This document shows positions 10,325-23,415 of a stretch of DNA of 64,000 nt, piece after piece (position 1 is the stretch's first letter; every line of letters begins with the position of its first letter). This DNA comes from Diprion similis (lineage: Eukaryota; Arthropoda; Insecta; Hymenoptera; Diprionidae): assembly GCF_021155765.1 (NCBI RefSeq), contig NC_060107.1:13378501-13442500 (forward strand), written 5' to 3'. A program made the translations under genes and the position numbers. The notes under the pieces were generated by a model that saw nothing but the letters and a program-made list of their open reading frames with translations, did no database searches and was not told the origin of the DNA.

Positions 10325-13300
10325 GTACCTGGACAGGGAAAGATTCTATGTACGCAGGAATGCAATCGAGAATATAAAGTCGGATATTTATAGAATCGAA
10401 TATGTAATCTTTTGGCTTTAGTGCCGACACAGTGTCGTTCGCGCGGCAGAAGTTGGATGTTTTATTCAGAAGGAGCAGACGAAATTTAGGGTTATCCTCA
10501 GAGCGAGAGTGAAATCAGCCAGCGGAAAGAAGGAGCGGAGGATCAGAAACGAAGGAGTTGCCACTGCATGCGAGAGACTCGAAAGAATTGATTTCGTACG
10601 AGTGATTTTACGAGTTTGATCCTCAAGTTTAGCTGCGCCACGCACCGGCGTACAAACTTCCATCGTCCTATTCCAGTCCTCATCCCCACGTCCTTCAAGC
10701 GTCCTTTGCGACAGACAGACCGCCGATTTCGAAGCTTTGGAACGAAGTCGCCCTGACAGCTGTCCTTGTCAATGGCCGTAATCGCAGTCTGTTTCTTTGG
10801 AGAGGCACATTTTTCACGTATCCTTACAACGTGGAGGTTGTTTTTCTTAAATTAGCAATCGCCGAGGGGCTCAGACCCGCACAGCTCGCCGGGACGACAA
10901 AAGCTACCGTCGGTGGATAGAAAAAAATCAGGAGATAAATTTGAAGGTTGGGTCTCGCCTGCCTCGAGAGTAAGAAAAGGAAGAGAAAGTCGCGTACGGT
11001 GAGGAACGTTACGCGGCCACGTAGAACCAGAAGTAATTACCGAATATCGACCAACGCATGGTTCGGTGAACCCCGAGAGTGCAAAGTGAGTCTGACCTAT
11101 ACCACCTCGTGTTCCAATCAAAACCTGATGAAAATCTAAGAGGATTACGGATTCCAGGTTCACATTCATACAAAAACTACACGCAGCGCGAGTTTGTAGA
11201 TTAAAAATTTAACGGCATCGCTGGTTATTAGGAGCAAAAAAAAATCTGGAATTTCGATAGTTGTAGAAAAAAAGTGTTTCAACCTTATACACAAAAAGTA
11301 ATTGTATTGTCCCTGCGGCATTTGCTTCGGTAGCACCAATCTACATGTAAAGAAACCGACTCAACTTTGTTTTGAAAAGGATTACCGTGAACGAATAAAT
11401 TTAGTTCATGTCGCGTCCTCCATGCCCGCAAAAATACGTCAGGTCGAGAGTTATAAACACAGAGTTAGAAAGTTTCCTACCAGCAACCGTGATACTTTTT
11501 GTAAAGCTCCGCGGAAGGATATTCGGTTTGTACCTGCGCCTCTCGGAGCCTAGTTGAGACAGGGAGACGGAATTGTTTATCGGTAATTCCGGGCACGTTG
11601 CCCTGCAGGGGTTAGGTTCCGTCCTGGCTTCCCTCGGCGAAAAATAAACCGCAAAACAACGTCCGGAAATGAAAAAAAAAAATACATTCAAATTGATGCA
11701 AGATGACGCATTGTATGCTAATATGGTTGAGGCAAAACTTTTGTCTAGACACTGTGGCGCCGCGATACGTCTTGGGGTGTCATTGCAAGTCCATTATATG
11801 CTTAACAATAAGCCTTGCCCGACAGACTCCTATGCGAGCTGGTAGACCGTTGGTTGTTCGAACTTGAAGATAAGACTCGCCTTCTGAAATTCCACAAGCC
11901 GGCAGGCTTTCCACACGCGACGTTTTAATTAAAAGATATTAATTAAAGCTGTAGAGTAGCGAGGTGCGAAGTAGGTGCGCAACTACAGTTATACAATACA
12001 GTGTTAAGCGATGTAAATACGTGCCACGTACGAACGTACTGACATATTAAGGGCATGCGATAGTCCTGTTTTAGCGACCGAGTTAGCTGATTCTCATTTT
12101 TCTTCATTATTAGTTGACTAATGAATCGAATTTGTTCAAAACTTGGAAGAACGTAGCTGTTCTATAGTAAAATTGGTAAAATTCATTTATATCTAAAACA
12201 AAAACTATCGGAAAATTGTGTGGTATCTGTCATGTGTTAATATTTTGACAATTTCTAGATTTTTTAGGTAACAGGATGAGGAATGTCAGATTCTGATGTA
12301 GCCGGATATGATTCAGCTATTCCAGTCACTGGTTTTCACTATGACAGCGCCATCGTGCCATCTATAACCGCAAGAGCTTATCCACTGCAGATTGGAAGTG
12401 GTGTGTGTGTATGCGTGTGTGCATACCATGGAACATCTAGTAGTGTTTGCTCTGGAAGAGACGAGGTTAAGTGCTTGGGATTGTTAGCACAAGATAGCAG
12501 GTATATATATGTATACGTATAGGGAAGCCACAACAATCAAAACCGTCGCTCACCACTTATCTCAAAGGATATACTTTCGAAGAAGAGACATCGCGGAAGA
12601 CGTATCGGATTACTGTCCCGATGGCGTTCAGAATTCGTAGAATAAATATACTTCGTAGTAATGTTTCTGTAACATTTCATCACTCTTAGTTGTGGTTCGT
12701 TCCTATCGTCTTCGGTAAAAGACACAACCAAGAAAGGACAAATCTAACCAATTCAGAAGAGAATTCAATTTCGTTAAACAAATCTTGCCCCTCGATCTTA
12801 CAAGACTTACGATCTGCTATATGAGTCAGACATTTACATATTTATAAACCTATTATGCGTATTACAATTCCGAGGCATAAATTGCCATTGGAAAAAATTT
12901 CTGTCGACCAAGAGCTTTTAATTATTCAAACCACGCGGAGCCGTATAAAATTAAAGATTACTAAAATAGCCATTCAGAAACGTATAAGGAATTAATTTGA
13001 ATTCGAGCAACAAATCAATCATACACCCAGTACACAAATTTATAACCCTTGAATATTTGAATAAAAAAATACGTGTCAAGTTGCTCTCAATTTAGGGCTG
13101 TCGACGAACTGGAAGGACAAGGCCAGAAACTGCACAAGGCTTTTTGGATAACTAGGTTGCAAGTCAAGTGGTCGTTGGTATGCAAGCACGCTGCTCGACC
13201 CTTCAGCGTTCTTACGTAGTATGCATGTAACTATGACTCTGGAAGACCTAAGACATGCTCTCTTCAAGTACTGGGGTTCGCCCCAATTAGTAGTTGACAA

Positions 13301-13587
13301 TTAACGAAGGTGCTACCGCAGACCGCACCACGTACATCATTTTAACGATGTCAAACAGAAACCGAATACAAATGAGTTGGCATGCGTATTTCAATGTAGA
13401 CAACGCATACACAGAATGATCATATTCGTTTCACCCTTTAATAATAACTCCACGGATTCACGTTCTGAGCTTTTGAAAATTGAAAACCCCTTATAAACGT
13501 GAAAGTAAACATAACTCGTCAGCAACCAATTTTGTAGTGACTAGTGAATTGCCTACAATAAGGTGTATACTGTGTGTCCTAACTCAC

Positions 13588-13613
13588 TTAACCTAACCTA
13601 ACCTAACCTAACT
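13588..13613. repeat. Interstitial telomere-type repeat (CCTAA)n
   Basis: Four to five consecutive CCTAA units, the complement of the arthropod telomere repeat TTAGG. A degenerate second patch of CCTAAC/CTAACC words lies at about 38,775-38,820. Confidence 0.75.
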
Positions 13614-14223
13614 CGGATACGTAAAATTAGTGTCGAGGCAGTTATACGAAATGGAAATGAAAAAAGAAAAAGCGTATAGGTACGTACTACGTACCCCTAC
13701 TGCTGGGTAAAGAGATCGAGTATGCAAATATGAATAATGTCTTCCCTTTGAAAGTGAATATTTACACGGATGTAGCTTCTATTGTGCGTGAAACAGCAAA
13801 TATGTGTCCAAGGAGCATGCCCCTAGATTTACTTAATACACACCAGCATCCCCCGTCGCGGCTACTCCAACAATATTTCGATGTATAATTTGGCCATCGT
13901 TAGAACAAAGAAACTCGGGTTTGTATTCTCGATACGTCAATTCGGTCCTGGGAATAACGTTCAAGCAGCCGCCACCTAACGGAGGATCCCTAAATTGAGG
14001 CGCGTCGGCCGGGAGATATTCAATGATTCCTAGACCGTTGAAAATTAATTCCCTTTGAGTGTTAATTTTCCTTGGCTCCTTGGTAAGAAAAATTGAGTGC
14101 ATACGAGCTATGACAATTTCAGGATAGTACAGAAGCTTCTGTTGAAATATCGCGAAAATCGATCCAATAGTGTTTCAGATTATCTATAATAAGTAAACGA
14201 ACACTCTCCCTCCATAATTATTG

Positions 14224-14482
14224 GGTTTGTCACTTTGCAATGCGTCATCTGATGGGAAAAAAGCAAACCAATGCAACCAGGCTGACAGATGATTGTTGGC
14301 CGTGTTTTATCGCGTGTGGATAATGGAACAGGTATATCATTGATTACCTTTCACTAATTTCTGTGACACGATTAATTTGAAACCCCAAGAATTACGATTT
14401 ATTTTCATTAAAATTAAAAACTTAGGTTATGTAGTGATAAAATGGCAGCATCGACCAGGCTCTAACATCATGAGGACATTTT
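14224..14482 (-). repeat. Dispersed repeat, copy B
   Basis: The reverse-orientation partner of 8043-8281. It contains TTGTCACTTTGCAATG at one end and ATCATGAGGACATTTT at the other, with TAAAAACTTAGGTTATGTAG between them. A fragment at about 18,126-18,145 (GCATTGCAAAGTGACAATCC) suggests a third, degraded copy near 17.9-18.1 kb. Confidence 0.65.
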
Positions 14483-17400
14483 GAATGTAGATGTAGATTG
14501 TAGATCCATATTAAGTCCAAAGCACGACACTTTTTGACAAGATGTGATGTATAAAAATGTAAACATCGTCTTCATTAACATGTGAAGTAATATAGGCAAA
14601 AGCTCGCAGGCTGCATGCGAGGTATAAGATTTCAGGTACGAAATATTCAACTCGGATCTGAAGCCTAAACGAGTTTTATTGGCCCGGTGTGGATTGTGGG
14701 CGAGATGAGAACACAGAGTGAACGAACCGAGCGTTTCGGCGAGTGGGTGGAAGCTGGTTGGAGGGTGGAAGGTGGAGGATGGATCCGAAAACGCCTCCTC
14801 AGTTATCCATTAGCATAACCGGCCTTGCGGGTCCTTCTGTGCCGAGGAAACCCTGCGCCAAGAGATCGGAAGGCAAAACTTTCAAGAGTGGGCGAACTCC
14901 AGCTCAGCTTTTAGAAACGAGGAGGGATGTAGTCGGTGGTTTACTATACGATTGAGATTGAGATTGCGAAATTTTCACCGAATAAAAACTGCGCATCCGT
15001 AGCAGCAGCACAGCACGGGGTGGGAAAACTAATCTTTGAATTTATGCACGCAATCGTAGCCGGCATCCAGCGCGTACCTATATATTATATATAATAAAAA
15101 TGATAAATTATGATCAAGTCTCGTAGGTTATGTTTTATAACCGCTGTACGTCCCACGCAACATCGGGTGTATATATTTACCACAACGGTCGTTGTGGGTA
15201 CCTTCCTGCCTACCTACACACGAAATGTGGGTGGTTGCTGCGGGAATTACTTCCACGTTAGCAAGATATTACGAAATAATTGTCGACCGATTGCGCGGCA
15301 TAATAAACATCCGCTTGAATTTATACACACGCGCATGCACACCTACAGATGGAAGGGGAAAATGGCGGGGATGGGAGATTACGGTTATCTGTACCGCTTC
15401 GCGGTTTTAATCACACTTTCGCTCCGGCAGATTAAAATTATCCAGAAATTACTCCGGCATTTTCACCCCTGGAGAAGAGCCTGCAGCGAGCTGCTAGGAG
15501 GAAGGGTCGACGAGAAGCATTAGGAAGAACGATTGGCTGAAGCACGTTCGAGTTTTCAAACGAGGCTGTTTTCGACCGTTATGATTGTTCGTGTCGTTAA
15601 GCTTGCAAGCCAAGTGAAGAGCGATTCTCAGTCCGTAATTGCACTACGTTTCATTGGATTCTCATTCGCGACGCAGAAGATCAGAGGAAGAAAAAAAATC
15701 CTGCGCAAAAAACTGCTGAGCTTGATAAACGTATAAAATGATAAAAATTAAATGGCGTCGCGTACGCACGATTGCCTGCATAAGAAAGGAGTTGGGTATT
15801 AATTAAGATATTATACGATCGAACCACGTGACTACATCTCCGAGTCGACGATCCACCCGCTTCACCGTTCTCTTGTTTTTCTCAAAAAAGAACAACAGAA
15901 TTTCCGCCCCGATGAATATCAAACTAACCAAATGCCAAAGTACTTTATCACGAATTACACCTCCAGAGATTGTATGACAAAGGAACGACTGAATTTATTT
16001 ACATAAAATTTCCATCGACCAAAAAGGTCGATGATGCTTTCGAGAAGCGCCTCTCTTGAAACAAATTTGTGCTTATACCTGGAGTGCAACTCAGAAGTAG
16101 ATACATGCTTATGTATGCTTACATTTTTTGACAAGCTAAATTGTGTTTCTAACCATAAATAGATTTCGGATGTCATATATATAGTATATCGGGACAACCC
16201 ACCGAACTTTGTATCAACGCAACAAACAGAAAAAATATAACCGAATTATTTTCAACACGAAACGATAATATTTTATCGTATAGTCTTTTCTAAACAAGAA
16301 AAATTTTCGTACCAAAATACGAAATATTCCATCGTGGTTGTATAATCTGCCGATACGGTAGGACACGATAAAATTATTTTGTGAAGATTGGAAAATAATT
16401 TTTCAATTGTAATTTTAAAAAATAATCATTTTAAGGTCGTTTTTAAAATTAAATGTAATGTCAAACAACAACAAAAGAACATGCCATTGGTATCAGCAGG
16501 CTCATTCAAAATAGTCTCAAACCGCAGGGATGAGTGGTTTAAAAGATACTGCCAAAAAAGAAAGACTTCTAGTCGCATTTTCTCAGTTATATTTCCTCCG
16601 ATTCCCTAGTATGGTTTTTTCATTTTTTGAGGTACCAATTAGTCGAAAAATACAGCGTAAATACATACTATTGTCAGACAAAAAAAAATTTTGGATCCGC
16701 AAAACCAATAATAAAAACTAAAACCGAGTTTTATCGATTGATGAGTAAATTTGATATATGTGATTTTTTTAAAAGAATTAACACTTATCTGAAATGCATT
16801 TTCACAAACCAAAGAATTAAGATCCATTTGGAAACCGAGTCGCTACCGATTGTGAGTTGTGTAAATTATAAGACCATTCCAATCAGCTTTATCTTCAAAA
16901 TAAGGTACTGCCCCCCAACCCCTATCCTTGGACAAAAAATCATGTCTAATTTATAACAGCGAATCTATTACACTCTCGAGCTCCTTTGTTTCTTTCCATC
17001 CTGTAGAATGGATTGCGGCGTGTTTTTCTGTCCGTTCGTTTTTTCGTGAAGAAGATAATGTATTATGGAGTAAGATGTGATTAATTATTACGCCACATCT
17101 TAGTTCTGCAAATTGTTTTCTCCAGATACACGAAAAACAATATGGTTACTTGATCCTGCATTTCTTCCAGCCTCCATCAGTATAATGATAATAAAAAATA
17201 CATTGTTTTACTTCAAACTGAAATCCATCACTCGAGGACTAAAGTAAATCGAGTGTTCATCATGGCGCAAAGGTTCACAAGTAAAAAAGAAAAATAATAA
17301 TGAACGGAAACCAAAGTTCTGAAACCAGATCTTTTTAGCAGGTAGTCAAAGGATCAAAGTTACGGAATATTCGATACCTTTGAAAAACGTTTAAAACAGC

Positions 17401-20400
17401 TTTAAGCTATCGTCAACTTAATTATATTGTTACTCTTTATACGAAAGATGAAAGAAATTATCCTTCAAAAAGATACACCCTTCGACAGGATCACAAAGTG
17501 GGTGGAGCTCAACTCAACCACTCCAGTTTTTACACGCTGGCATAAATGGCTATAATATATGAAGGATCGATCCACCAACTTTTTTGGGTAAAAATTTCGA
17601 TTTGGTTACAGTTCTATAGGGTGGATATTTAGTATACATAGGGATAATATATTTGTACAATGACTTGGGCGTTATCTTTCACTAGAAATACAATGATCAA
17701 TATTTTCAAATTTCGGAATTTAATCTTTATCTTCAAAATCAGAAAAAACATTATTACCTGATCTAGTTTTTCTGATTTTTCCCAACAGGGACGGTCAAAA
17801 CACGGTTTTTGGACATTTACAGTCCTGTATGTGCGAAGTGGATAAAGATAAATTGTTTTCATTATATTGCGCGAAAAAGAATGCTTTTTGCAATGCAATG
17901 TAGAACATATTCAGAGAATCCTAGATCCCTGGAATATCGGATAGGATTTTAATTACGACGCCATTTTTATCCCACTCTAAAATCTCAAAATATACTCCAA
18001 AATGTCTATTTTTCAAACAAAGTACAAAAAATAGATTATTACAAATACAGGACTAAAATTGTTTTAAAAAAAATCGTGTTTTTGTGGCAATTTCCGAAGA
18101 TCTTCCACACAACGGATTTCATTTTCGCATTGCAAAGTGACAATCCGAATAAACACATCGAAATTCAAGCCAAATCAAAATTTCACCGTAAAAGCTGACC
18201 GAAAGTTGCTATATCAACCCATATAATAAATTATGTAATATAAGTCGAGAATTTGTGGGTATGTATCATATTTTAACGTCGTATAGACAAGTCCGAAGAA
18301 CCGACTCCCCTTCGTGGCCCACAGGATGCGTGGCAGGAGCCGGGGGGATGGGGAAATATCCCAGCAAAATACACACGAACCATACGAGCCTCGCTGCAGT
18401 TGAACAGGGTCTATAAATTTTCGTTTAAATCCGACGAGGCCTGCTACGCGTGCAGGTAGCGTATGGCCAATAAAGACATTTCAGAAAATTTATTCGGAAG
18501 TTGGCCAGGCGAGGCCAGGCAAGGCCACGGATACCTCGAGTTCACCGATCTCATCTCAGCGATCGCCAAGACGTTGCACTTGATGCAGTTGGAACGAAGT
18601 TGAGAAAGAATTTTACGGTATTCAACATTTTTATGCTACATTAATTAAACTCAATTTCTACATATGGGGCATTCCACATGTAGTCGGACCTTATCAAGAC
18701 CTTGACCCTTCCAATACCGGTTGAGACTTTGTGAAAATATTTTTGTTAGTAGATAAATGTGTGTCTCATATTCTTTTGTTACAGATTATTATTCGAAGGC
18801 GTTTAGACGTTTGTATAGAATAATGCCTATATCGAGAACTCTTCTTGGAAGGGTTAGTGATTCACCTTGCTTTATTTTGATTGGCTGACATCCGTGCTCG
18901 CAGCCTGAAACAAACCTTCACTGACAAGAACAAATTCCCTAGAATCGAGTGGTGACAAGTGACAGTCAACCATAACCTCACGTCTATTAAGAATCGCCGG
19001 GTCACGACGCCGTCGCGATCCACTCCGCATCGGTCACTCTGTCTACCATGCTGGTAACATTTTTACGAAATTGGCTACGCTTATAAACTAGATGAATAGC
19101 TATTGTCGAGAAGGTCCTTTGAAGAAGAACTCTCGGTATATGCGAAAATTGACAATGTCTGAGTTTTAATTGAGTGTAGCTCGAAAACTGTAGATAACAT
19201 TAAAGAAAGTTAAGTGCATAAAAGTTTCACTTTTAAGTAAACTTCAAGTTGTGATACGCAAGAAAATATGGCAGCATTAAAAGTTGAATTTTATTATGTA
19301 CATAATCGACTACTGAGTTGAATTATAGAAGAAAATTCGAGAAGAGCGGAAAGAATCTTGCGAAATGTGTGAAGTGCGATCCGTTTCACCCGTACTTGAA
19401 GAAAATAGCATTTCAGAGAAATTTTCAGCTTTATAAATTATATGTATAATATAATGGTACTACTGAGAGCAATAATAATTAATTATTAAATTATCTGAAT
19501 GTGCTCATTTAAATATTCATTACTTCATTGCATATTCATTCATTGGTTTGCTCATTAAAATCGTTTCATATGTATTATAATATTTCTAATTTTCGCACAA
19601 AACTACGAACGAAACTAATTCATAGTTCCTAAACTAAACCTGATTCCATTATGAACTTTATATAAACATTTTCAGAAACTAATAAATTAATATTTTTAGG
19701 TATCGTGGTTTTGAACAAATCTAAAAACTAAGAATCCTTAAAAAATTTTATCCTCTTTCAAGGGCCTCCATATTTTTATGCATATTACAACTTGAAAATT
19801 TACTTCAAAACGGAAATTTTTTTTTTCATCCAACTTTAATTCGTACGATCTACAGTTTTCATGAATTACCTAATTGAAAGTGAAATGCTATAGTCCTTTT
19901 TCTGCAGGTACATATTTTATCGGCTGATAACGTTTACAAATCTATACACATTCGAATGAAAATTTGCAAAAAATCAAACATACTCTTTGAATTAATGATA
20001 ACATTCCACAAAGTTTAAACTGCTTTAGTCAGATCGATTAAAACTATTAACCCACTTGAGTCAAGTATAAGTCTCACCTTAACGGACATTTAACAGACTT
20101 GATTGTATTTTTCAAATTTTCAAATAGACATCAGCCTCATACCAACCAAACCAAAATTGGAGGCATAAGCAAATCAAAGGTAGGCAAAACCCTTTCAAAC
20201 AAAAACGTCCACTTAGCAAGGTGACTCTAAGCGCCGTTAAAAAGGGAAAATGCAAAGTGAGTATGACTTTCCAAAGGCATAAGGTACTTTAACGGGCCCG
20301 GGTTTTGCTTCGCTCTGCTTAATCTGACCCGCAGCTGATAAGAATAATGGTAACATGCCATCTTAAAACAAAATATACCCTGCAGGCTTTACAGACGAGG

Positions 20401-20584
20401 GAGGAATACCTGGTAATGACAGGGCGCCACTTGAGTTGCGCAAAATTACAAGTTTATGCAGAAATACATAAATTAGTATTTTATTTTATGACCATCAGAG
20501 TCTCAGCCTTATGAGACGTAGACTTTCGCACGTGTATACGAGAGGAAGAGAGACGATCATGACTCGAATTTACTCTTATACATT

Positions 20585-20592
<8 letters not shown>

Positions 20593-20632
<40 letters not shown>
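20593..20632. repeat. TA microsatellite next to the 600-bp foldback
   Basis: About 20 TA units, continuing as TATGTATGTACATATATAT up to the left end of the element at 20651. ATATATATAT also follows the right end at 21250, so the element sits inside a TA-rich tract. Confidence 0.85.
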
Positions 20633-20641
<9 letters not shown>

Positions 20642-20650
20642 CATATATAT

Positions 20651-21250
20651 TAGGGTGGCGCAAAAAAACCAACTATCTTCTTTTTTTTTTGAGTCTCGTG
20701 GGACAAAATGTTCGTTTTTGATGTTTTAAGAGCCCACTCCAAAGGACAGCTCAAAAAAACATTTCTAAGAGGTCGCTCCAAATTTTAAAAAATGTTAAAA
20801 ATCGTCAAAAAATTAAATTAAAAAAATTATATTTTCAGTATTTTGTTTGATTTTTAATTCATGTCGTGGTTTATTGTTATCGGTCTTCCTTACTAAATTA
20901 AAGAAAAAAAATTCATGAAATTTTAATATGAATATTAAAAGGTCGCTCGAAAAGATCTAAAGAAATGCACCAAAAAATTGAAAAAAAATTATGAGCGACC
21001 TTTCAAAATTCAAATTTTGAACTGAAACTTTCGGAAAGTTATTTTTTTTTGTCTATAAAATTATACCGTAACGGGAAAAAAAGAATCGATTTTTGACGAT
21101 TTCTGACGTTTTAAAAAATGTGGAGCGACCTCTTGAAATTTTTTTTTTTTGAACTGTCCTTTGGAGTGGGCTCTTAAAACATCAAAAACTAACATTTTGT
21201 CACACGAGACTCAAAAAAAAAAAAAATAGTCGGTTTTTTGCGCTACCCTA
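20651..21250. mobile_element. 600-bp palindromic DNA element (foldback MITE)
   Basis: The two ends are complementary: TAGGGTGGCGCAAAAAAACC at 20651 and GGTTTTTTGCGCTACCCTA ending at 21250. The symmetry continues inward. Examples are GAGTCTCGTGGGACAAAATG against CATTTTGTCACACGAGACTC, AAGAGCCCACTCCAAAGGAC against GTCCTTTGGAGTGGGCTCTT, and AGAGGTCGCTCCA against TGGAGCGACCTCT. A second inner pair uses AGGTCGCTC (about 20,941) and GAGCGACCT (about 20,993). There is no long open frame. The element is bounded by TA on both sides, as expected for a Tc1/mariner-type TA target, although the surrounding TA microsatellite makes this non-diagnostic. Confidence 0.8.
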
Positions 21251-21687
21251 ATATATATATATGTATACATATACACTTTATACATAAATTCTAGCGCAAG
21301 TCAATCATTTTATATGATGTAAAAAGTATGTAGATAGTGTTATAAATAAAATACGAATTTAGGTACACCTGAAGAATTTCATACTGTCAAATCAGAGCTT
21401 GTTTCACTTGAGCACCTAAGTAAGGAATTCAAGTTTCAGTTATATAAAATCATTTCATCCACGGAGGGAAAAAAAAGTGGGTTAAAACAAAGTTTTCTGG
21501 TACTGCAGCTGAGGGGCTTTATTCCGACAATAAGCTAAACGTGTTGAAAACTGTCACGAGTTCTCTCCGTGGAACGTTTTTTTCATTTCTCGAAAAGGTA
21601 TACGTTACAAAGAACTCGGTTGTACATAAAATATACTGTTCATCCTCGCTGCATAATAACTTTTGAGTAGCAGTAGAAAGAAAAACA

Positions 21688-21696
<9 letters not shown>

Positions 21697-21717
<21 letters not shown>
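21697..21717. repeat. GA microsatellite
   Basis: About ten GA units preceded by an A-run. It lies some 120 bp before a CT tract that could pair with it. Confidence 0.85.
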
Positions 21718-21718
<1 letters not shown>

Positions 21719-21835
21719 AAAGAAAAAACTAAAGAAATGAGATTGCGTTATTCCGTCGGATGAAACCCTGTACGCTCGGTTGTTAGCTGTATAAGTTTGC
21801 GTATAAAGAGCACCTCTTTACGGACCTAATCATAG

Positions 21836-21880
<45 letters not shown>

Positions 21881-21881
21881 C
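21836..21881. repeat. CT microsatellite
   Basis: A run of CT units with two TTT interruptions. With the GA tract upstream it forms an inverted GA/CT arrangement. Confidence 0.85.
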
Positions 21882-22917
21882 CTGAAATTCAACACGCAAC
21901 AAGTAGAGTTTGGGAGGTCGCCGGCGACGTTTGAAAGCTCATGCAACAACTAAAAGGACACAAAAAACACAAGGAGAGTAATGAGAGAGTTCATGGGATC
22001 CAGAGGTGAGGTGGATGGAACAGACCTGCAGAGGATTAAAAGTGCCTTTGTGTTATTATATAATAAATCAATCGAATTAATGCGAGAGGCGAAATGTTAA
22101 GTCGTGGTCATTGATCGATCGTTGAATATTTTCAATTTTTAGTACAAAAGAAAATTGTACTTTTTCCTAGAAAATAAATGACAGTAAGTTTTGTAGTTAT
22201 ATTCAGTAAACATAGTAAGTGTTACTGTTCTTCTTGACTATGGCCATTCGTAGAATATTTTATTATAAGTATTGCGATAATGTAGTGATGGTGAGGGCAA
22301 CAGATTAATTTCAAGATCTCAATTTAACTGAAAACATTTGGTAAACTAACTAAAAACATGTAACAAGTGTTATTACCAGAAAATATAGTGCTGACAGCTA
22401 TAATCACGCTAACAATGAATAGTTATGTAACGACATTTTCTTATAATTCTAACAATATTCCAAACTACTATTGTAACGATATCCATTTAATTAGAATTTT
22501 CACTAAAAAAATTTTAATTTTCCTCTTTTACATTTATTAATCAATGTACCGTAACTCCAAGCGAATTATTTACAGCGGAAGCATGGAATTATGAATATTA
22601 TATATTACCGTACGAGAAATGTTACACTGACGGTTGAAACGTGACACTAGACGGCAATGGAGAGTTTGCAATCTATACTATTAGCTACTTTAACTGTTTC
22701 AACAAATAACAAGTAAAAAAAAGTGTTTTCACCGTCGGTTTAAAAGAATTCAATCAAAACATGAAAATAATCAAAAACAATAAACCTGACGATTCGCGTT
22801 AATTAGTACTACATAACCGCAGTTCTTTGAGCTGGAAGGAAACGATTAAAGTATGCTGTGTCAGGTTTGAATGGAGTTGCATTAGCAAGTGCTGTGTATA
22901 TGAGGAGTTATTCTCAC

Positions 22918-23194
22918 CTCCGCAGGCTTCTTTGAAGTCATGACAGCAATCGCCGAGTTTGATGCACGCATGGTCACAGTAGCAAGGCTTATCGGAAAGC
23001 ACTTCGATTATCGCATTCGGCGAAGCCTTCTGCACGACGCAGGCAGAGTCTCTGCCAGGACAACAGAGATTTGCTTCTCTACAGCTTCCGGCTGAAGTGA
23101 GATCCAAAATAGCGGCAAAGACCAGCCCCACAAACATCGCCACGATACTATAAGTCGATGGCATGTTTGGTACCGTTTTTTTTAAAATCTTCAT
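22918..23194 (-). CDS. Secreted somatomedin-B domain protein, first coding exon
   Basis: Reading minus, the exon encodes a hydrophobic signal peptide (core YSIVAMFVGLVFAAILDL) followed at once by a somatomedin-B domain. The domain has ten cysteines in the spacing C-x6-CC-x6-C...C-x-C-x3-C-x5-CC-x6-C and motifs CCPGRDSAC, CYCDHAC and GDCCHDF. This matches the N-terminal domain of SBSPON (RPE-spondin) better than vitronectin-type domains, which have eight cysteines. The exon ends at a clean donor, GGAG|GTGAGA, in phase 1, so the gene continues at lower coordinates. SBSPON homologues carry a thrombospondin type-1 repeat next, but I could not find that exon in the window. The start at 23194 (MKILKK) has A at -3; Met at 23164 is an alternative. 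The likely role is a secreted extracellular-matrix protein. Confidence 0.75.
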
Positions 23195-23381
23195 TGTCCC
23201 CTTCGACGATAACAGAAGCCTCGATAATTCAATCGAATATTCACATAAAACTTGAAAATTTACTCGCAACTTTGAATAAAAGGTAAAAATAATTAGAAAC
23301 GATTTGAAATTTCTCAGCTTCCTCAATTATCCACGGTGTGTTAAATTAAATCTAAGGCAAACCCAGCACAACCTTACCACG

Positions 23382-23409
<28 letters not shown>
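23382..23409. repeat. TA microsatellite
   Basis: About 14 TA units upstream of the somatomedin-B exon on its minus strand. Confidence 0.8.

Positions 23410-23415
<6 letters not shown>

Larger units (their letters stand above)
5988..22917. other. Long gene-poor, repeat-rich tract
   Basis: About 17 kb without a gene that I can recognise. It contains dispersed repeats (8043-8281, 9711-10324, 14224-14482), an interstitial TTAGG run (13588-13613), a 600-bp foldback (20651-21250), and TA, GA and CT microsatellites (20593-21881). Two minus-strand open stretches, 6990-7275 and 13840-14085, have plausible splice sites but no recognised product; they are treated under findings. Parts of it may be introns of the somatomedin-B gene whose first exon lies at 22918-23194 on the minus strand. 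Confidence 0.55.

Noticed and set aside
15110-15736. Two adjacent plus-strand frames of 137 and 67 residues
   Set aside because: No conserved motif, no clear promoter or splice pattern, and alternative overlapping frames of similar length.
18290-18370. Minus-strand thrombospondin type-1 exon (SCHASCGP-like) completing the somatomedin-B gene
   Set aside because: Only two cysteines fit, the WxxW motif is missing, and a stop follows soon after.
20511-20729. Open frame across the TA tract and foldback end
   Set aside because: It consists of IYIYIYIY from the microsatellite plus transposon terminus.
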